Below the pieces are notes generated by a model that ran no database searches, was not told the origin of the DNA, and worked only from the letters and a program-made list of their open reading frames with translations. DNA of 64,000 bases from Klebsiella sp. WP3-W18-ESBL-02. GTDB taxonomy: Bacteria > Pseudomonadota > Gammaproteobacteria > Enterobacterales > Enterobacteriaceae. This document shows, piece after piece, positions 45,427-54,074 of this stretch. Position numbers and translations under genes: made by a program. The DNA lies in NCBI RefSeq assembly GCF_014168815.1, contig NZ_AP021972.1, forward strand, positions 2,790,001-2,854,000, given 5' to 3'. Each line of letters starts with the position of its first letter. The stretch's first letter is position 1.

Positions 45427-45507
45427 CTAGCCCTTCCGTGCCGGAGCCCAACCGCACGCTCCACAATGCCTGCGCAGGAGGAACGTACGTTTGGCTTTCT
45501 TGTTCAT
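45427..45507 (-). CDS. 26-residue basic Cys-containing peptide, phage-type
   Basis: A very short frame, starting MNKKAKRTFLLRRHCGACGW and ending ARKG, with AGGTGG four bases before the ATG. The HCGAC arrangement resembles a half zinc ribbon. It lies just downstream of the decayed dnaC on the same strand, where phages keep small accessory genes. No family recognised; it may be a remnant. Confidence 0.35.
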   Translation of the reverse strand: MNKKAKRTFLLRRHCGACGWAPARKG

Positions 45508-45536
45508 TAAGCCACCTGTTTTATGTTGTGGTGAGA

Positions 45537-46106
<570 letters not shown>

Positions 46107-46217
46107 ATAGCACATCCCCCCCTATTATCGGAGGGATGAAATCAATCACCGCTTTAAAAATACATATTCATATCCTGTATACTTTGCGGCGAATGAATCC
46201 ACTGAATGAGAATTACG

Positions 46218-46730
46218 ATGAAGACTTATGGTGTTTTAGCCACAGGATTGGGTTGTTTAATAATAGGTGGCCTCGCCGGTTACCATTTTGCTGGCAACTC
46301 CCACGATAGCGCAGGGGAGATCCCACCATCAGTTCCGCACCAGCAGGAAGTAAAGCCACAACCGAAAATTGAGGTTTACACATACAGCATCGATAGCGTA
46401 TCCGAGCAGCGGCTTAAAAACGAACTGAAGCTGAAAGACCAACTTAAACGAGGCTGGATCAGATTCTCAATGACTATCGACCGTATTCAATGTGAAACAG
46501 ACGTTGATTGTTACGCAGTGAGTAAAGAAGGCGGCATGGGATTTTCTTTCCGCCCGCACAATACGAAATCTGAAGACATTCAGTGGCTGAAAGATCTGGA
46601 TGTTGGCAATGCTGTAGACCTGGTTTGCAGCCGCTACATCGACAAAGGGCTGTATTACGACATGCGCGATTGCGTGCCATTCGACCGCCTGAAACCCGAG
46701 TTAATCAATACGCATAATATAGGTGAATAA
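46218..46730 (+). CDS. Membrane-anchored OB-fold-like protein, phage/island type
   Basis: From the ATG at 46218 (MKTYGVLATGLGCLIIGGLAG) about 170 residues. It has an N-terminal membrane anchor or signal (LGCLIIGGLAGYHFAG), a proline-rich linker (about residues 30-50), and a C-terminal domain (RGWIRFSMTIDRIQCETDVDCYAV, DIQWLKDLDVGNAVDLVCSRY, split) that recalls the tRNA_anti-like OB-fold of small phage proteins. The domain call is tentative. An alternative start is 46206. A terminator hairpin follows at 46770. Confidence 0.55.
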   Translation: MKTYGVLATGLGCLIIGGLAGYHFAGNSHDSAGEIPPSVPHQQEVKPQPKIEVYTYSIDSVSEQRLKNELKLKDQLKRGWIRFSMTIDRIQCETDVDCYAVSKEGGMGFSFRPHNTKSEDIQWLKDLDVGNAVDLVCSRYIDKGLYYDMRDCVPFDRLKPELINTHNIGE

Positions 46731-46763
46731 TTAATCACCAGAACGCCCCTTCTTTTCAGGTGT

Positions 46764-46796
46764 ATGAAAAAAGCCGCAATCTGCGGCTTTCGTTGT
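46764..46796. terminator. Hairpin after the OB-fold-like gene
   Basis: AAAGCCGCA-ATC-TGCGGCTTT is a perfect stem flanked by A and T runs, usable in both directions. Confidence 0.8.
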
Positions 46797-47092
46797 TATT
46801 TTTTCTCGTCAGTGTAACGACGAGCATTATCAAAAAGATTAGTGCACATATTACCCCCATTAAAAATATGACAATAACATGCCCCATAATGGGGTGATAT
46901 CTGACCAGTTTTCTCCCATGGAAGCAGCGTAGATTAGACATAAACGCTGGCGATTTGGGTTCCATGCAAAACCACCGCGGTGCGAAAAACACCAGCATAC
47001 GGCGGTTTCATTTCATCGTGGGCAATGGAGGGTGGATAATAAATCCCCTTCGTCCGACTGGATTTTTCCCCCGCACCATCCGAATAATGCAT

Positions 47093-47117
47093 AAAAAAAG
47101 CCAGCGTTCAGGCTGGC
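47093..47117 (-). terminator. Terminator after hiuH
   Basis: On the minus strand GCCAGC-CTGAAC-GCTGGC is followed by seven T residues, 30 bp past the hiuH stop. Confidence 0.88.
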
Positions 47118-47146
47118 CTGGCGGTCGTTCTGGCAGAGAACGAAAC

Positions 47147-47557
47147 TCAGCTTCCTTTATAGGTCGAATATCCATACTGACTCAGCAGAAGTGGAATATG
47201 CAGCTTTTCATTGGTCTTTGTCACCGTGAATAATACCGGGACTTCAGGGAAGAACGACGCGTACTTTTCACGCTTAAAATAATCCCCGGTTTTAAACGTG
47301 ACCCGATAAACGCCTGGCTGCATGTCCCGATCGTCAGGATACAGCGATTTAATCCGGCCATCGCTGTCCGTTTTTCCTTTCGCCAGCATATCCCAGCCCG
47401 TCGCCTGCTGTTTTTCCAGCGTCACATCAACGTCTTTTGACGGTATCCCGGTTTGCTGGTTGAGAATGTGGACGCTGAGCGTTCCTATTGGTGCGCTGTA
47501 CGCCACCGGCGCTAACAGAGAGGTCAGTAACAACGCCAGACTTATTTTTGCATTCAT
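47147..47557 (-). CDS. hiuH: Periplasmic 5-hydroxyisourate hydrolase (transthyretin-like)
   Basis: Hydrolyses 5-hydroxyisourate, the product of urate oxidase. From the ATG at 47557 (MNAKISLALLLTSLLAPVAYS) it is 136 residues with a signal peptide ending near AYSA, so it acts in the periplasm. Family features are GTLSVHILNQQTGIP with the active-site His, the Arg in the DGRIKSLY segment, and the C-terminal YGYSTYKGS (family YRGS). No other urate genes are nearby. Confidence 0.93.
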   Translation of the reverse strand: MNAKISLALLLTSLLAPVAYSAPIGTLSVHILNQQTGIPSKDVDVTLEKQQATGWDMLAKGKTDSDGRIKSLYPDDRDMQPGVYRVTFKTGDYFKREKYASFFPEVPVLFTVTKTNEKLHIPLLLSQYGYSTYKGS

Positions 47558-47969
47558 TGTTTGCTTCCTGTAATCAAAATCACAGGTCAATCTTAGTCAT
47601 CTTATTGATAAATAAAATTCAACTTTTTGTTATCAATTGATGGGAAAATGTCCTCTGTTCACGGAGTGGTGTTCTGAAGAAGCACGCGCATATTTTACAT
47701 GGTGAGCCGCATCTGATGCTGGCGAATAAGACAAGCGGTAAAGCGGCTTCCGGCGTTTTTGTCGATGCCGATGGCCAGTGTTTCAGCCTGAACAACATTC
47801 AGCTTGTCCATCGGGATAGGTATTAAGCGGGCAAGGACACAGTTGTTTTGTCCATAAATCCCGACAAAAAAAGCCGCATTTTGACAGAGCGCAAAACATG
47901 ACACCGTCTACCGCGCTATTAATTCATACCGCCAATCTAACCCGTCTTACAATGTGAAAGGAGGAGACG
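47558..47969. other. hiuH-ydfZ intergenic region with an uninitiated open frame
   Basis: No established gene. On the plus strand a frame ending at 47826 reads KKHAHILHGEPHL, then from the ATG at 47716 MLANKTSGKAASGVFVDADG, and ends QLVHRDRY. It looks coding-like but has no good start codon or ribosome site, so it may be a remnant. A 69-residue minus-strand frame at 47695-47904 is antisense to it and less convincing. Confidence 0.4.
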
Positions 47970-48173
47970 ATGAAAACTTACGATCGTAACCGTAACGCTA
48001 TCACCACTGGTAGCCGTGTGATGATCGCCAACAATGGCGCAACCGGTGTGATTACCACTATCCACGGAGAAGGCAAAACGGCGGAACAGCTACGCCGCGC
48101 AAGCTGCGTAGAGATTGATGGTCAGGACGGTACGTTTTGCCCGATTGATCTGATCCGCCTGGGGCTCAACTAA
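47970..48173 (+). CDS. ydfZ: YdfZ, selenium-associated small protein
   Basis: A 67-residue protein (MKTYDRNRNAITTGSRVMIA) matching E. coli YdfZ in length and at both ends (PIDLIRLGLN). E. coli YdfZ was reported to bind selenium and is linked to anaerobic growth; its role is unknown. A strong GGAGGAG lies before the ATG. Cysteines are in RASCVEID and GTFCPID. Confidence 0.9.
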   Translation: MKTYDRNRNAITTGSRVMIANNGATGVITTIHGEGKTAEQLRRASCVEIDGQDGTFCPIDLIRLGLN

Positions 48174-48215
48174 TCAGCCCCCCTGTTCTCACCGCGTTAA
48201 ACGGTGAAAGCACGC

Positions 48216-48246
48216 CCATTAAGGCCGCTCAGCGTGGCCTTAATGG
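48216..48246. terminator. Perfect palindrome between ydfZ and umuC
   Basis: CCATTAAGGCC and GGCCTTAATGG form a perfect 11-base-pair stem around a nine-base loop between the convergent ydfZ and umuC genes; probably a bidirectional terminator. Confidence 0.75.
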
Positions 48247-48253
48247 CAGCCCG

Positions 48254-49507
48254 CTATCTGGCAACCGGCAGATCCGTATAGCGCGTTGTGTAGCCAGGAG
48301 ACAGCATCGCTCGCTTCATTGCCCATGCCTGTTCAATTCCTTTACCAGCAAAACCAATGTGCCCCCGTCCCGAGTGATTAATACTATCGATAACTTGCAT
48401 CAACGCGTGCCCGTTAGCCTGCGGCGGATGAGGGTCAAACAAGTTAAGCTGCGCTACGCCCTGGCTGAAAAAATCGCTTAGCATCACCCCCGCCTTCATA
48501 TAACGAAAACCCTCGCGCCAGACGGTGTCCAGCGAACGGGTCGCTGCACGAATAATATCTCGGGTGTCACAGGTCGGAACGGCCAGCCTGCCGCTAGACT
48601 GCGGCGCGTAAAATACCTCATTTACCGCATGCGGGCTGGTGCGCATAAACAGACTAATCACACAACAGTACTGCCTTTCCGCACGCAGTTTCTCCGCTGC
48701 GCGTTCAGCATAAGCACAAACAACCTGATGCATTTCATCGTAGTCCGTGATGCGGTGGCTAAACGAACGGCTATAGATAATTTGCTGCTTAATAGGCGCA
48801 AACTCCTCAAGCGCCAGGCAAGACTCGCCGCGCAGCTCCCGCACCGTACGCTCCATCACCACGTTAAAATGCTGGCGAATCACCCATGTTGACGTGTCAG
48901 CAAGCTGCAATGCTGTCTCAATGCCCATCAGTTCGAGTTTTTTACGCGTGCGACGCCCGACTCCCCAGACTTCATGTGCCGGGAGCAGCGCCAGCAGCTT
49001 GCGCTGGCGCTCTGTCGCTGAAAGATCCACCACGCCATGGGTTTTACGCCAGGTTTTAGCGGCCAGGTTCGCCAGTTTGGCGAGGGTTTTGGTTGGCCCG
49101 ATCCCCACGCCGACCGTCAGCCCGGTATGCTTCTGCACCGTTTCGCGTATCTGGTGGCCAAATGATTCCAGCGAACGGCAGCCCGACAGATCGATAAACG
49201 CTTCATCAATAGAATAAATCTCGACATTCGGCACGAACGCCAGCAGCGTCTGCATGACCCGATGGCTAAGATCGGCATACAGCGCGTAGTTTGAGCTAAA
49301 AACGGTTACTCCCTGACGGCGCAGCTCATCCTTAATTTTAAAATACGGCGCAGCCATCTTGATGCCGAGCGCTTTTGCCTCTGCCGAGCGCGAAATAATG
49401 CACCCATCGTTATTGGACACCACGACCACTGGTTTACCCTGGAGATCGGGGCGAAAGACCGTCTCACAGGAAGCATAGAAATTGTTAACATCAACCAGCG
49501 CGAACAT
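48254..49507 (-). CDS. umuC: DNA polymerase V catalytic subunit UmuC (Y-family)
   Basis: Error-prone translesion polymerase, 417 residues. The palm motifs are MFALVDVNNFYASCE (metal Asp) and YSIDEAFIDLSG (Asp-Glu). The thumb follows with VGIGPTKTLAKLAN, and a beta-clamp binding peptide is likely at VAQLNLFD. It overlaps umuD by 17 nt and is co-transcribed from the LexA-controlled promoter upstream of umuD. It lies among accessory genes, so it may be an acquired umuDC copy; sequence alone does not separate chromosomal from plasmid (mucB/impB) lineages. Confidence 0.95.
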   Translation of the reverse strand: MFALVDVNNFYASCETVFRPDLQGKPVVVVSNNDGCIISRSAEAKALGIKMAAPYFKIKDELRRQGVTVFSSNYALYADLSHRVMQTLLAFVPNVEIYSIDEAFIDLSGCRSLESFGHQIRETVQKHTGLTVGVGIGPTKTLAKLANLAAKTWRKTHGVVDLSATERQRKLLALLPAHEVWGVGRRTRKKLELMGIETALQLADTSTWVIRQHFNVVMERTVRELRGESCLALEEFAPIKQQIIYSRSFSHRITDYDEMHQVVCAYAERAAEKLRAERQYCCVISLFMRTSPHAVNEVFYAPQSSGRLAVPTCDTRDIIRAATRSLDTVWREGFRYMKAGVMLSDFFSQGVAQLNLFDPHPPQANGHALMQVIDSINHSGRGHIGFAGKGIEQAWAMKRAMLSPGYTTRYTDLPVAR

Positions 49508-49925
49508 ATTTATGGGCTTTTAAACTAAAGGTCACGACGCCGAAGATTTGCAGCTCCTCTTCCGCGTGAAAAACAATCGGCGCATAGCGAGCATTATGCG
49601 CAACCAGCTGAACCGATGGCCGGATTCGCAGCTCTTTAACCGTAAACTCCCCCGCCACCGCCGCCACCACGATGTCGCCATGGCAGGCTTTTAGTGAGCG
49701 ATCCACGACCAGCAGGTCGCCATCACCGATCCCCGCGCCAATCATCGAATCCCCGCTCACCCGGATAAAATAGGTCGCACTGGGATGCTTGACCACCAGC
49801 GCAGTCAGATCCAGACTTTCTTCCACATAATCCTGCGCCGGGCTAGGAAAACCGCAGGGAACCCGCTCTAAGAACAGCGGCAGTTTGACAGGGGGTTCGG
49901 GTTTAGAGAGATAAGGCACCTTCAT
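49491..49925 (-). CDS. umuD: DNA polymerase V accessory subunit UmuD
   Basis: Self-cleaving LexA-like peptidase subunit, about 144 residues from the ATG at 49925 (MKVPYLSKPEPPVKLPLFLE). The cleavage site is Cys-Gly in RVPCGFPSP (about residues 24-25). The catalytic Ser is in RVSGDSMIGAGI and the catalytic Lys in FTVKELRI. After RecA-stimulated cleavage UmuD' joins UmuC as Pol V. The longer frame from 49973 runs through the LexA box and is rejected. Confidence 0.95.
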   Translation of the reverse strand: MKVPYLSKPEPPVKLPLFLERVPCGFPSPAQDYVEESLDLTALVVKHPSATYFIRVSGDSMIGAGIGDGDLLVVDRSLKACHGDIVVAAVAGEFTVKELRIRPSVQLVAHNARYAPIVFHAEEELQIFGVVTFSLKAHKYVRAG

Positions 49926-49942
49926 ATTCAACCACTCAATAA

Positions 49943-49962
49943 CACTGTTTATATATACAGTA
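49943..49962. promoter_or_regulatory. LexA (SOS) box of umuDC
   Basis: CACTGTTTATATATACAGTA contains CTGT-N8-ACAG with the AT-rich core of strong SOS boxes. It lies 18 bp upstream of the umuD start. The rest of the 49963-50237 gap to ttcA shows nothing recognisable. Confidence 0.93.
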
Positions 49963-50237
49963 TTATAGGACACATAAAAAGATCAAGTCATCCCGTGCCC
50001 CACGGCGTGAACCTATTGAAGACGAACAACATTTACCGCGTGGCAACGACCATCGGCGGGTCAGTCGGCGCTGTCGTGCAAAACATGCTGGCATTCGTCG
50101 CCGTAATCCGTACCATACACGCCACACATTCGCTGATTCGCCGTCAGCGCGGGACAGCGCTTTTATCGTAAATCAAATGGACTGGAAGACGCTGTAGTGG
50201 GCCTGAGTTTCCATTTAGATTTCTGAGTAACTATTAA

Positions 50238-51173
50238 ATGCAACAAAATCAAGAAATTAGCAAAAAAGAACAATACAATCTGAACAAATTACAGAAGCGT
50301 CTGCGTCGTAACGTGGGCGAAGCCATCGCCGACTTCAACATGATTGAAGATGGCGACCGTATTATGGTCTGCCTGTCCGGCGGCAAAGACAGCTACACGA
50401 TGCTGGAAATTCTGCGCAACCTGCAGCAGAGCGCGCCGATCAGCTTCAGCCTGGTGGCGGTCAACCTCGACCAGAAGCAGCCGGGCTTCCCGGAGCATAT
50501 TCTGCCGGAATACCTTGAGAAGCTGGGCGTCGAGTACAAAATTGTCGAAGAGAACACCTACGGCATCGTGAAAGAGAAGATCCCGGAAGGCAAAACCACC
50601 TGCTCGCTGTGCTCTCGCCTGCGCCGCGGTATTCTCTATCGGACAGCCACCGAACTGGGTGCGACGAAAATTGCCCTCGGCCATCACCGCGATGACATTC
50701 TGCAAACCCTATTCCTGAACATGTTCTACGGCGGGAAAATGAAAGGGATGCCGCCGAAGCTGATGAGCGATGACGGCAAACATATCGTTATCCGCCCGCT
50801 GGCCTACTGTCGTGAAAAAGACATCGAGCGCTTCTCCGAAGCGAAAGCGTTCCCGATCATTCCATGTAACCTGTGTGGTTCGCAGCCGAACCTGCAGCGT
50901 CAGGTGATTGGCGATATGCTGCGTGACTGGGATAAACGCTATCCTGGCCGTATTGAGACCATGTTCAGCGCGATGCAGAACGTGGTACCGTCGCACCTGT
51001 GCGATACCAGCCTGTTTGACTTCAAAGGACTGACCCGCGGTTCTGAAGTGGTTGACGGCGGTGACCTGGCGTTTGATCGGGAAGAGCTGCCGCTACAGCC
51101 GATGGGCTGGCAGCCGGAAGAAGAAGACGGCCAGCTGGACGAGCTGCGTCTGAACGTGGTCGAAGTGAAGTAA
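50238..51173 (+). CDS. ttcA: tRNA 2-thiocytidine(32) synthetase TtcA
   Basis: Adds sulfur to cytidine 32 of certain tRNAs, using ATP and an Fe-S cluster. It is 311 residues. The PP-loop is LSGGKDSY; the cluster cysteines are in TTCSLCSRLRRG and PCNLCGSQP. It is intact here, whereas E. coli K-12 carries the Rac prophage at this gene. Confidence 0.97.
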   Translation: MQQNQEISKKEQYNLNKLQKRLRRNVGEAIADFNMIEDGDRIMVCLSGGKDSYTMLEILRNLQQSAPISFSLVAVNLDQKQPGFPEHILPEYLEKLGVEYKIVEENTYGIVKEKIPEGKTTCSLCSRLRRGILYRTATELGATKIALGHHRDDILQTLFLNMFYGGKMKGMPPKLMSDDGKHIVIRPLAYCREKDIERFSEAKAFPIIPCNLCGSQPNLQRQVIGDMLRDWDKRYPGRIETMFSAMQNVVPSHLCDTSLFDFKGLTRGSEVVDGGDLAFDREELPLQPMGWQPEEEDGQLDELRLNVVEVK

Positions 51174-51180
51174 GCGATTT

Positions 51181-51208
51181 AGCGTCTCAGGCTGCGGCCT
51201 GAGACGCT
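51181..51208. terminator. Bidirectional terminator between ttcA and dbpA
   Basis: AGCGTCTCAGG-CTGCGG-CCTGAGACGCT: a perfect 11-base-pair stem between convergent genes. Confidence 0.8.
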
Positions 51209-51219
51209 GATTCAAGCGG

Positions 51220-52593
51220 TTATTTCAGCAGACGCGCACGGCACGCTTTGCCTTTGATTTTCCCTTTCTGCAACAGTTTCCAGGCCTGATGGGCCACGCC
51301 TTCGCGCACCGCCACGTAGACATGCGCCGGGTGCACGTCAATTTTCCCGATATCCGCAGCCACCAGCCCCACGTCACCGGTTAATGCGCCCAGCACGTCG
51401 CCCGCGCGCATCTTGGCCTTTTTACCGCCGTCGATGCACAGCGTCATCATTTCCGGCGCCAGCGGCGTCACGCGCGTTTTGGCCGGTTCCGGCATCCAGT
51501 TCAGCTTTAATTGCAGCATTTCGGCCAGGATATTGGCGCGCTGCGCCTCTTCCGGCGCGCAGAAACTTACCGCCAGCCCGCTGTTACCCGCGCGGGCGGT
51601 ACGGCCAATACGGTGAACATGCACTTCCGGATCCCACGCCAGCTCGTAGTTCACCACCATCGCCAGCGATTTGATGTCCAGCCCGCGAGCCGCGACGTCA
51701 GTTGCCACCAGAATACGCGCGCTGCCGTTGGCAAAGCGCACCAGCGTCTGATCGCGGTCGCGCTGTTCAAGGTCGCCGTGTAAGGCGATCGTGCTCTGCC
51801 CTGCGGCATTCAGCTCCTCAAACACGGCCTGGCAATCTTTTTTGGTATTACAAAACACGACGCAGGATGCTGGCTGATGCTGGCTCAGCAGCTGCTGTAA
51901 GAGTGCAATTTTACCGTGGCGCGGCACATCAAAGAACTGTTGCTCTACCGCCGGTAATGCATCAACGCTGTCGATTTCGATTGTCTCCGGCGAGCGCTGC
52001 ACGCGGCCGCTGATGGCGGCAATGGCCTCCGGCCAGGTGGCGGAGAACAGCAGCGTCTGGCGAGACGCGGGCGCAAAGCGGATCACCTCATCCATCGCAT
52101 CGCTAAAGCCCATATCCAGCATGCGGTCCGCTTCATCCATCACCAGCGTATGCAGGGCATCCAGCGAAACGGTGCCCTTTTGCAGGTGATCCAGCAGGCG
52201 GCCCGGCGTCGCCACAATAATATGCGGCGCGTGCTGTAAGGAATCCCGCTGTGCGCCGAACGGCTGACCGCCGCACAGCGTCAGCACCTTAATATTCGGC
52301 AGATAGCGGGCCAGTCGACGAATTTCACCAGCGACCTGATCGGCCAGCTCACGCGTGGGGCACAGCACCAGCGATTGGGTCTGGAACAGGCTGGCATCAA
52401 CGTGCTGGAGCAGGCCGAGACCAAACGCCGCCGTTTTACCGCTGCCGGTTTTTGCCTGCACGCGCACGTCCTTCCCGGCCAGAATTGCCGGCAGCGACGC
52501 GGCCTGAACCGGCGTCATAGAGAGATAGCCCAGATCGTTCAGATTATCGAGCTGGGCGGCAGGAAGGGCATTCAGGGTGGCAAAAGCGGTCAC
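51220..52593 (-). CDS. dbpA: ATP-dependent RNA helicase DbpA
   Basis: DEAD-box helicase that acts in assembly of the 50S ribosomal subunit and recognises hairpin 92 of 23S rRNA. It is 457 residues. Motifs are AKTGSGKTAAF (I), PTRELADQV (Ia), VMDEADRMLD (II), FSATWP (III) and HRIGRTARAG (VI). The C-terminal domain from about residue 385 is the RNA-binding domain specific to DbpA. Position beside ttcA and fnrS matches E. coli. Confidence 0.97.
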   Translation of the reverse strand: MTAFATLNALPAAQLDNLNDLGYLSMTPVQAASLPAILAGKDVRVQAKTGSGKTAAFGLGLLQHVDASLFQTQSLVLCPTRELADQVAGEIRRLARYLPNIKVLTLCGGQPFGAQRDSLQHAPHIIVATPGRLLDHLQKGTVSLDALHTLVMDEADRMLDMGFSDAMDEVIRFAPASRQTLLFSATWPEAIAAISGRVQRSPETIEIDSVDALPAVEQQFFDVPRHGKIALLQQLLSQHQPASCVVFCNTKKDCQAVFEELNAAGQSTIALHGDLEQRDRDQTLVRFANGSARILVATDVAARGLDIKSLAMVVNYELAWDPEVHVHRIGRTARAGNSGLAVSFCAPEEAQRANILAEMLQLKLNWMPEPAKTRVTPLAPEMMTLCIDGGKKAKMRAGDVLGALTGDVGLVAADIGKIDVHPAHVYVAVREGVAHQAWKLLQKGKIKGKACRARLLK

Positions 52594-52707
52594 AATATTT
52601 TCTCGCGAATTAGGGGGCTAACGGTCAGCAGGCGCGTATCGTCGCAGATCTCGCCGCGGGATGCGACAAATTAATCGGCGGGTGCGGTCAGGCCGCGGAA
52701 AAAGGAC

Positions 52708-52830
52708 AAAAAAAAGCCGACTATTCTAAGCCGGCGTCGTACGAATCAATTGTGCTATGCAGTAATTCAAAAAAAGGAAGTAAGACAATATGGAGCGCAA
52801 CGCCCATCGCTTGACGTTGCATTCACCTGC
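52708..52830 (-). ncRNA. fnrS: Small regulatory RNA FnrS
   Basis: The minus strand from 52830 (GCAGGTGAATGCAACGTCAA) through the GCGATGGGCGTTGCGC region to 52708 follows E. coli FnrS as I recall it in sequence and length (about 122 nt) and lies in the same dbpA-zntB interval. The 3' end is a terminator, GCCGGC/GTCGGC-type stem with eight T residues. FnrS is an Hfq-dependent RNA made without oxygen that represses aerobic-metabolism mRNAs. The FNR box at 52866-52879 is centred about 42 bases upstream of its start. Confidence 0.92.
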
Positions 52831-52865
52831 GAGATCGATATTGCCTCGATTGGCATACCGTTTTA

Positions 52866-52879
52866 TTGACTTCGCTCAA
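52866..52879. promoter_or_regulatory. FNR box of fnrS
   Basis: TTGACTTCGCTCAA differs from TTGAT-N4-ATCAA at one base in each half. Its centre is at about -42 relative to the inferred fnrS start at 52830, the class II activator position. Confidence 0.85.
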
Positions 52880-52925
52880 ATTAAGTGGCGTTACCCTATC
52901 CTAAGGGGGTAAAAAAGGCGATTTT

Positions 52926-53909
52926 TTACAACCAGTTACTACGATGTAACCACCACGTAACACCGCCTATCAGCAGCACCAGCATAATGCAGAAGAGCGA
53001 AAAACCCAGATGCGATCCGCCGCCGGGGATGCCGCCAAGGTTGACGCCAAACAGCCCGGTCAGGAAGGTGCTCGGCAGAAAAACCATCGCCATCAATGAC
53101 ATGGTATAGGTTCGTCGGGAGAGCGATTCCTGCATCATCTGGGCAATTTCATCGGTCATGACTGCCGTACGCGCAATACAGCCGTCAATCTCATCCAGCC
53201 CGCGTCCCAGACGATCGGCGATATCCTGCATCCGTCGGCGCTGGTCATCGGTCATCCACGACAGACGTTCGCTGGCGAGCCTGGCGTAAACATCACGCTG
53301 TGGAGCCATATACCGGCGCATGACGATAAGCTGCTTACGCAGCAGCGCCAGAAAACCGCGCGGCGGTACCTGCTGCTCCAGCAGGTTATCCTCAAGGTCG
53401 ATAATTTTATCGTGCAGTTGTTCAATGAACTCGCTGGCGTGATCGGTCAACGCATCGCAAATATCCACCAGCCAGCTGCCACAGTCCGTCGGGCCGCTGC
53501 CCTCTTGCAAATCGCTGACCACGTCATCAAGCGCCAGCACTTTCCGCTGGCGGGTAGAGACAATCATACGTTCGTCAATATACAGACGCATCGCCACCAG
53601 CTGATCGGGTCGTTCATCGGTGCTGCCGTTAATGCAGCGCAGCGTAATCAGCGTCCCCTCACCCAAGCGGCTCACCCGCGGCCTCAGGCTCTCGCCAGCA
53701 AGCGCATCGCGCACCACGTTTGGCAGCAGCGGCGTGGTCGCCAGCCATTGGGCGCTGTCTGGATGGGTATAGTTCAGGTGCAGCCAGCACGGATTGTCCT
53801 GGCTGACACAGTCCGCATCGGTTAACGGCTTCACGCCGCCCTGGCCATCCAGCAGCCACGCAAATACCGCATCGGGTACGTTAAGGTCAGATCCTTTTAT
53901 GGCTTCCAC
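52926..53909 (-). CDS. zntB: Zinc transporter ZntB
   Basis: CorA-family inner-membrane zinc transporter. From the GTG at 53909 (EAIKGSDLNVPDAVFAWLLD follows) it is 327 residues, the E. coli length; GGAGG lies four bases upstream. The alternative start at 53924 adds five residues. A long cytoplasmic helical funnel is followed by two C-terminal membrane helices; the pore signature GVNLGGIPGG replaces the GMN of magnesium carriers. Confidence 0.95.
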   Translation of the reverse strand: MEAIKGSDLNVPDAVFAWLLDGQGGVKPLTDADCVSQDNPCWLHLNYTHPDSAQWLATTPLLPNVVRDALAGESLRPRVSRLGEGTLITLRCINGSTDERPDQLVAMRLYIDERMIVSTRQRKVLALDDVVSDLQEGSGPTDCGSWLVDICDALTDHASEFIEQLHDKIIDLEDNLLEQQVPPRGFLALLRKQLIVMRRYMAPQRDVYARLASERLSWMTDDQRRRMQDIADRLGRGLDEIDGCIARTAVMTDEIAQMMQESLSRRTYTMSLMAMVFLPSTFLTGLFGVNLGGIPGGGSHLGFSLFCIMLVLLIGGVTWWLHRSNWL

Positions 53910-54029
53910 TTCGCCTCCGCTCACCGCTCTTTATCCTGATAGTCTAGCCATCTCGCTTTGTTAAGCAACTTGTGACTGCGCCATGGCGCTGAAATCGTTC
54001 ATAAAAGCGGCAGTGAGTGGGCGTAAGGC

Positions 54030-54054
54030 AAAAAAAACCCGGCATCTCTGCCGG
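54030..54054 (-). terminator. Terminator after the chemoreceptor gene
   Basis: On the minus strand CCCGGCAGAGATGCCGGG is followed by eight T residues, 20 bp past the receptor stop. Confidence 0.9.
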
Positions 54055-54074
54055 GGTGAGGGAAGCAAAACGGG

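Noticed and set aside
46756..46998. 80-codon minus-strand frame with a hydrophobic segment
   Set aside because: Its last codons run through the terminator hairpin at 46770-46790, and no ribosome site stands out; the membrane-like stretch may be chance in AT-rich DNA.
47695..47904. 69-codon minus-strand frame between hiuH and ydfZ
   Set aside because: Antisense to a more protein-like plus frame; weak start and no family.
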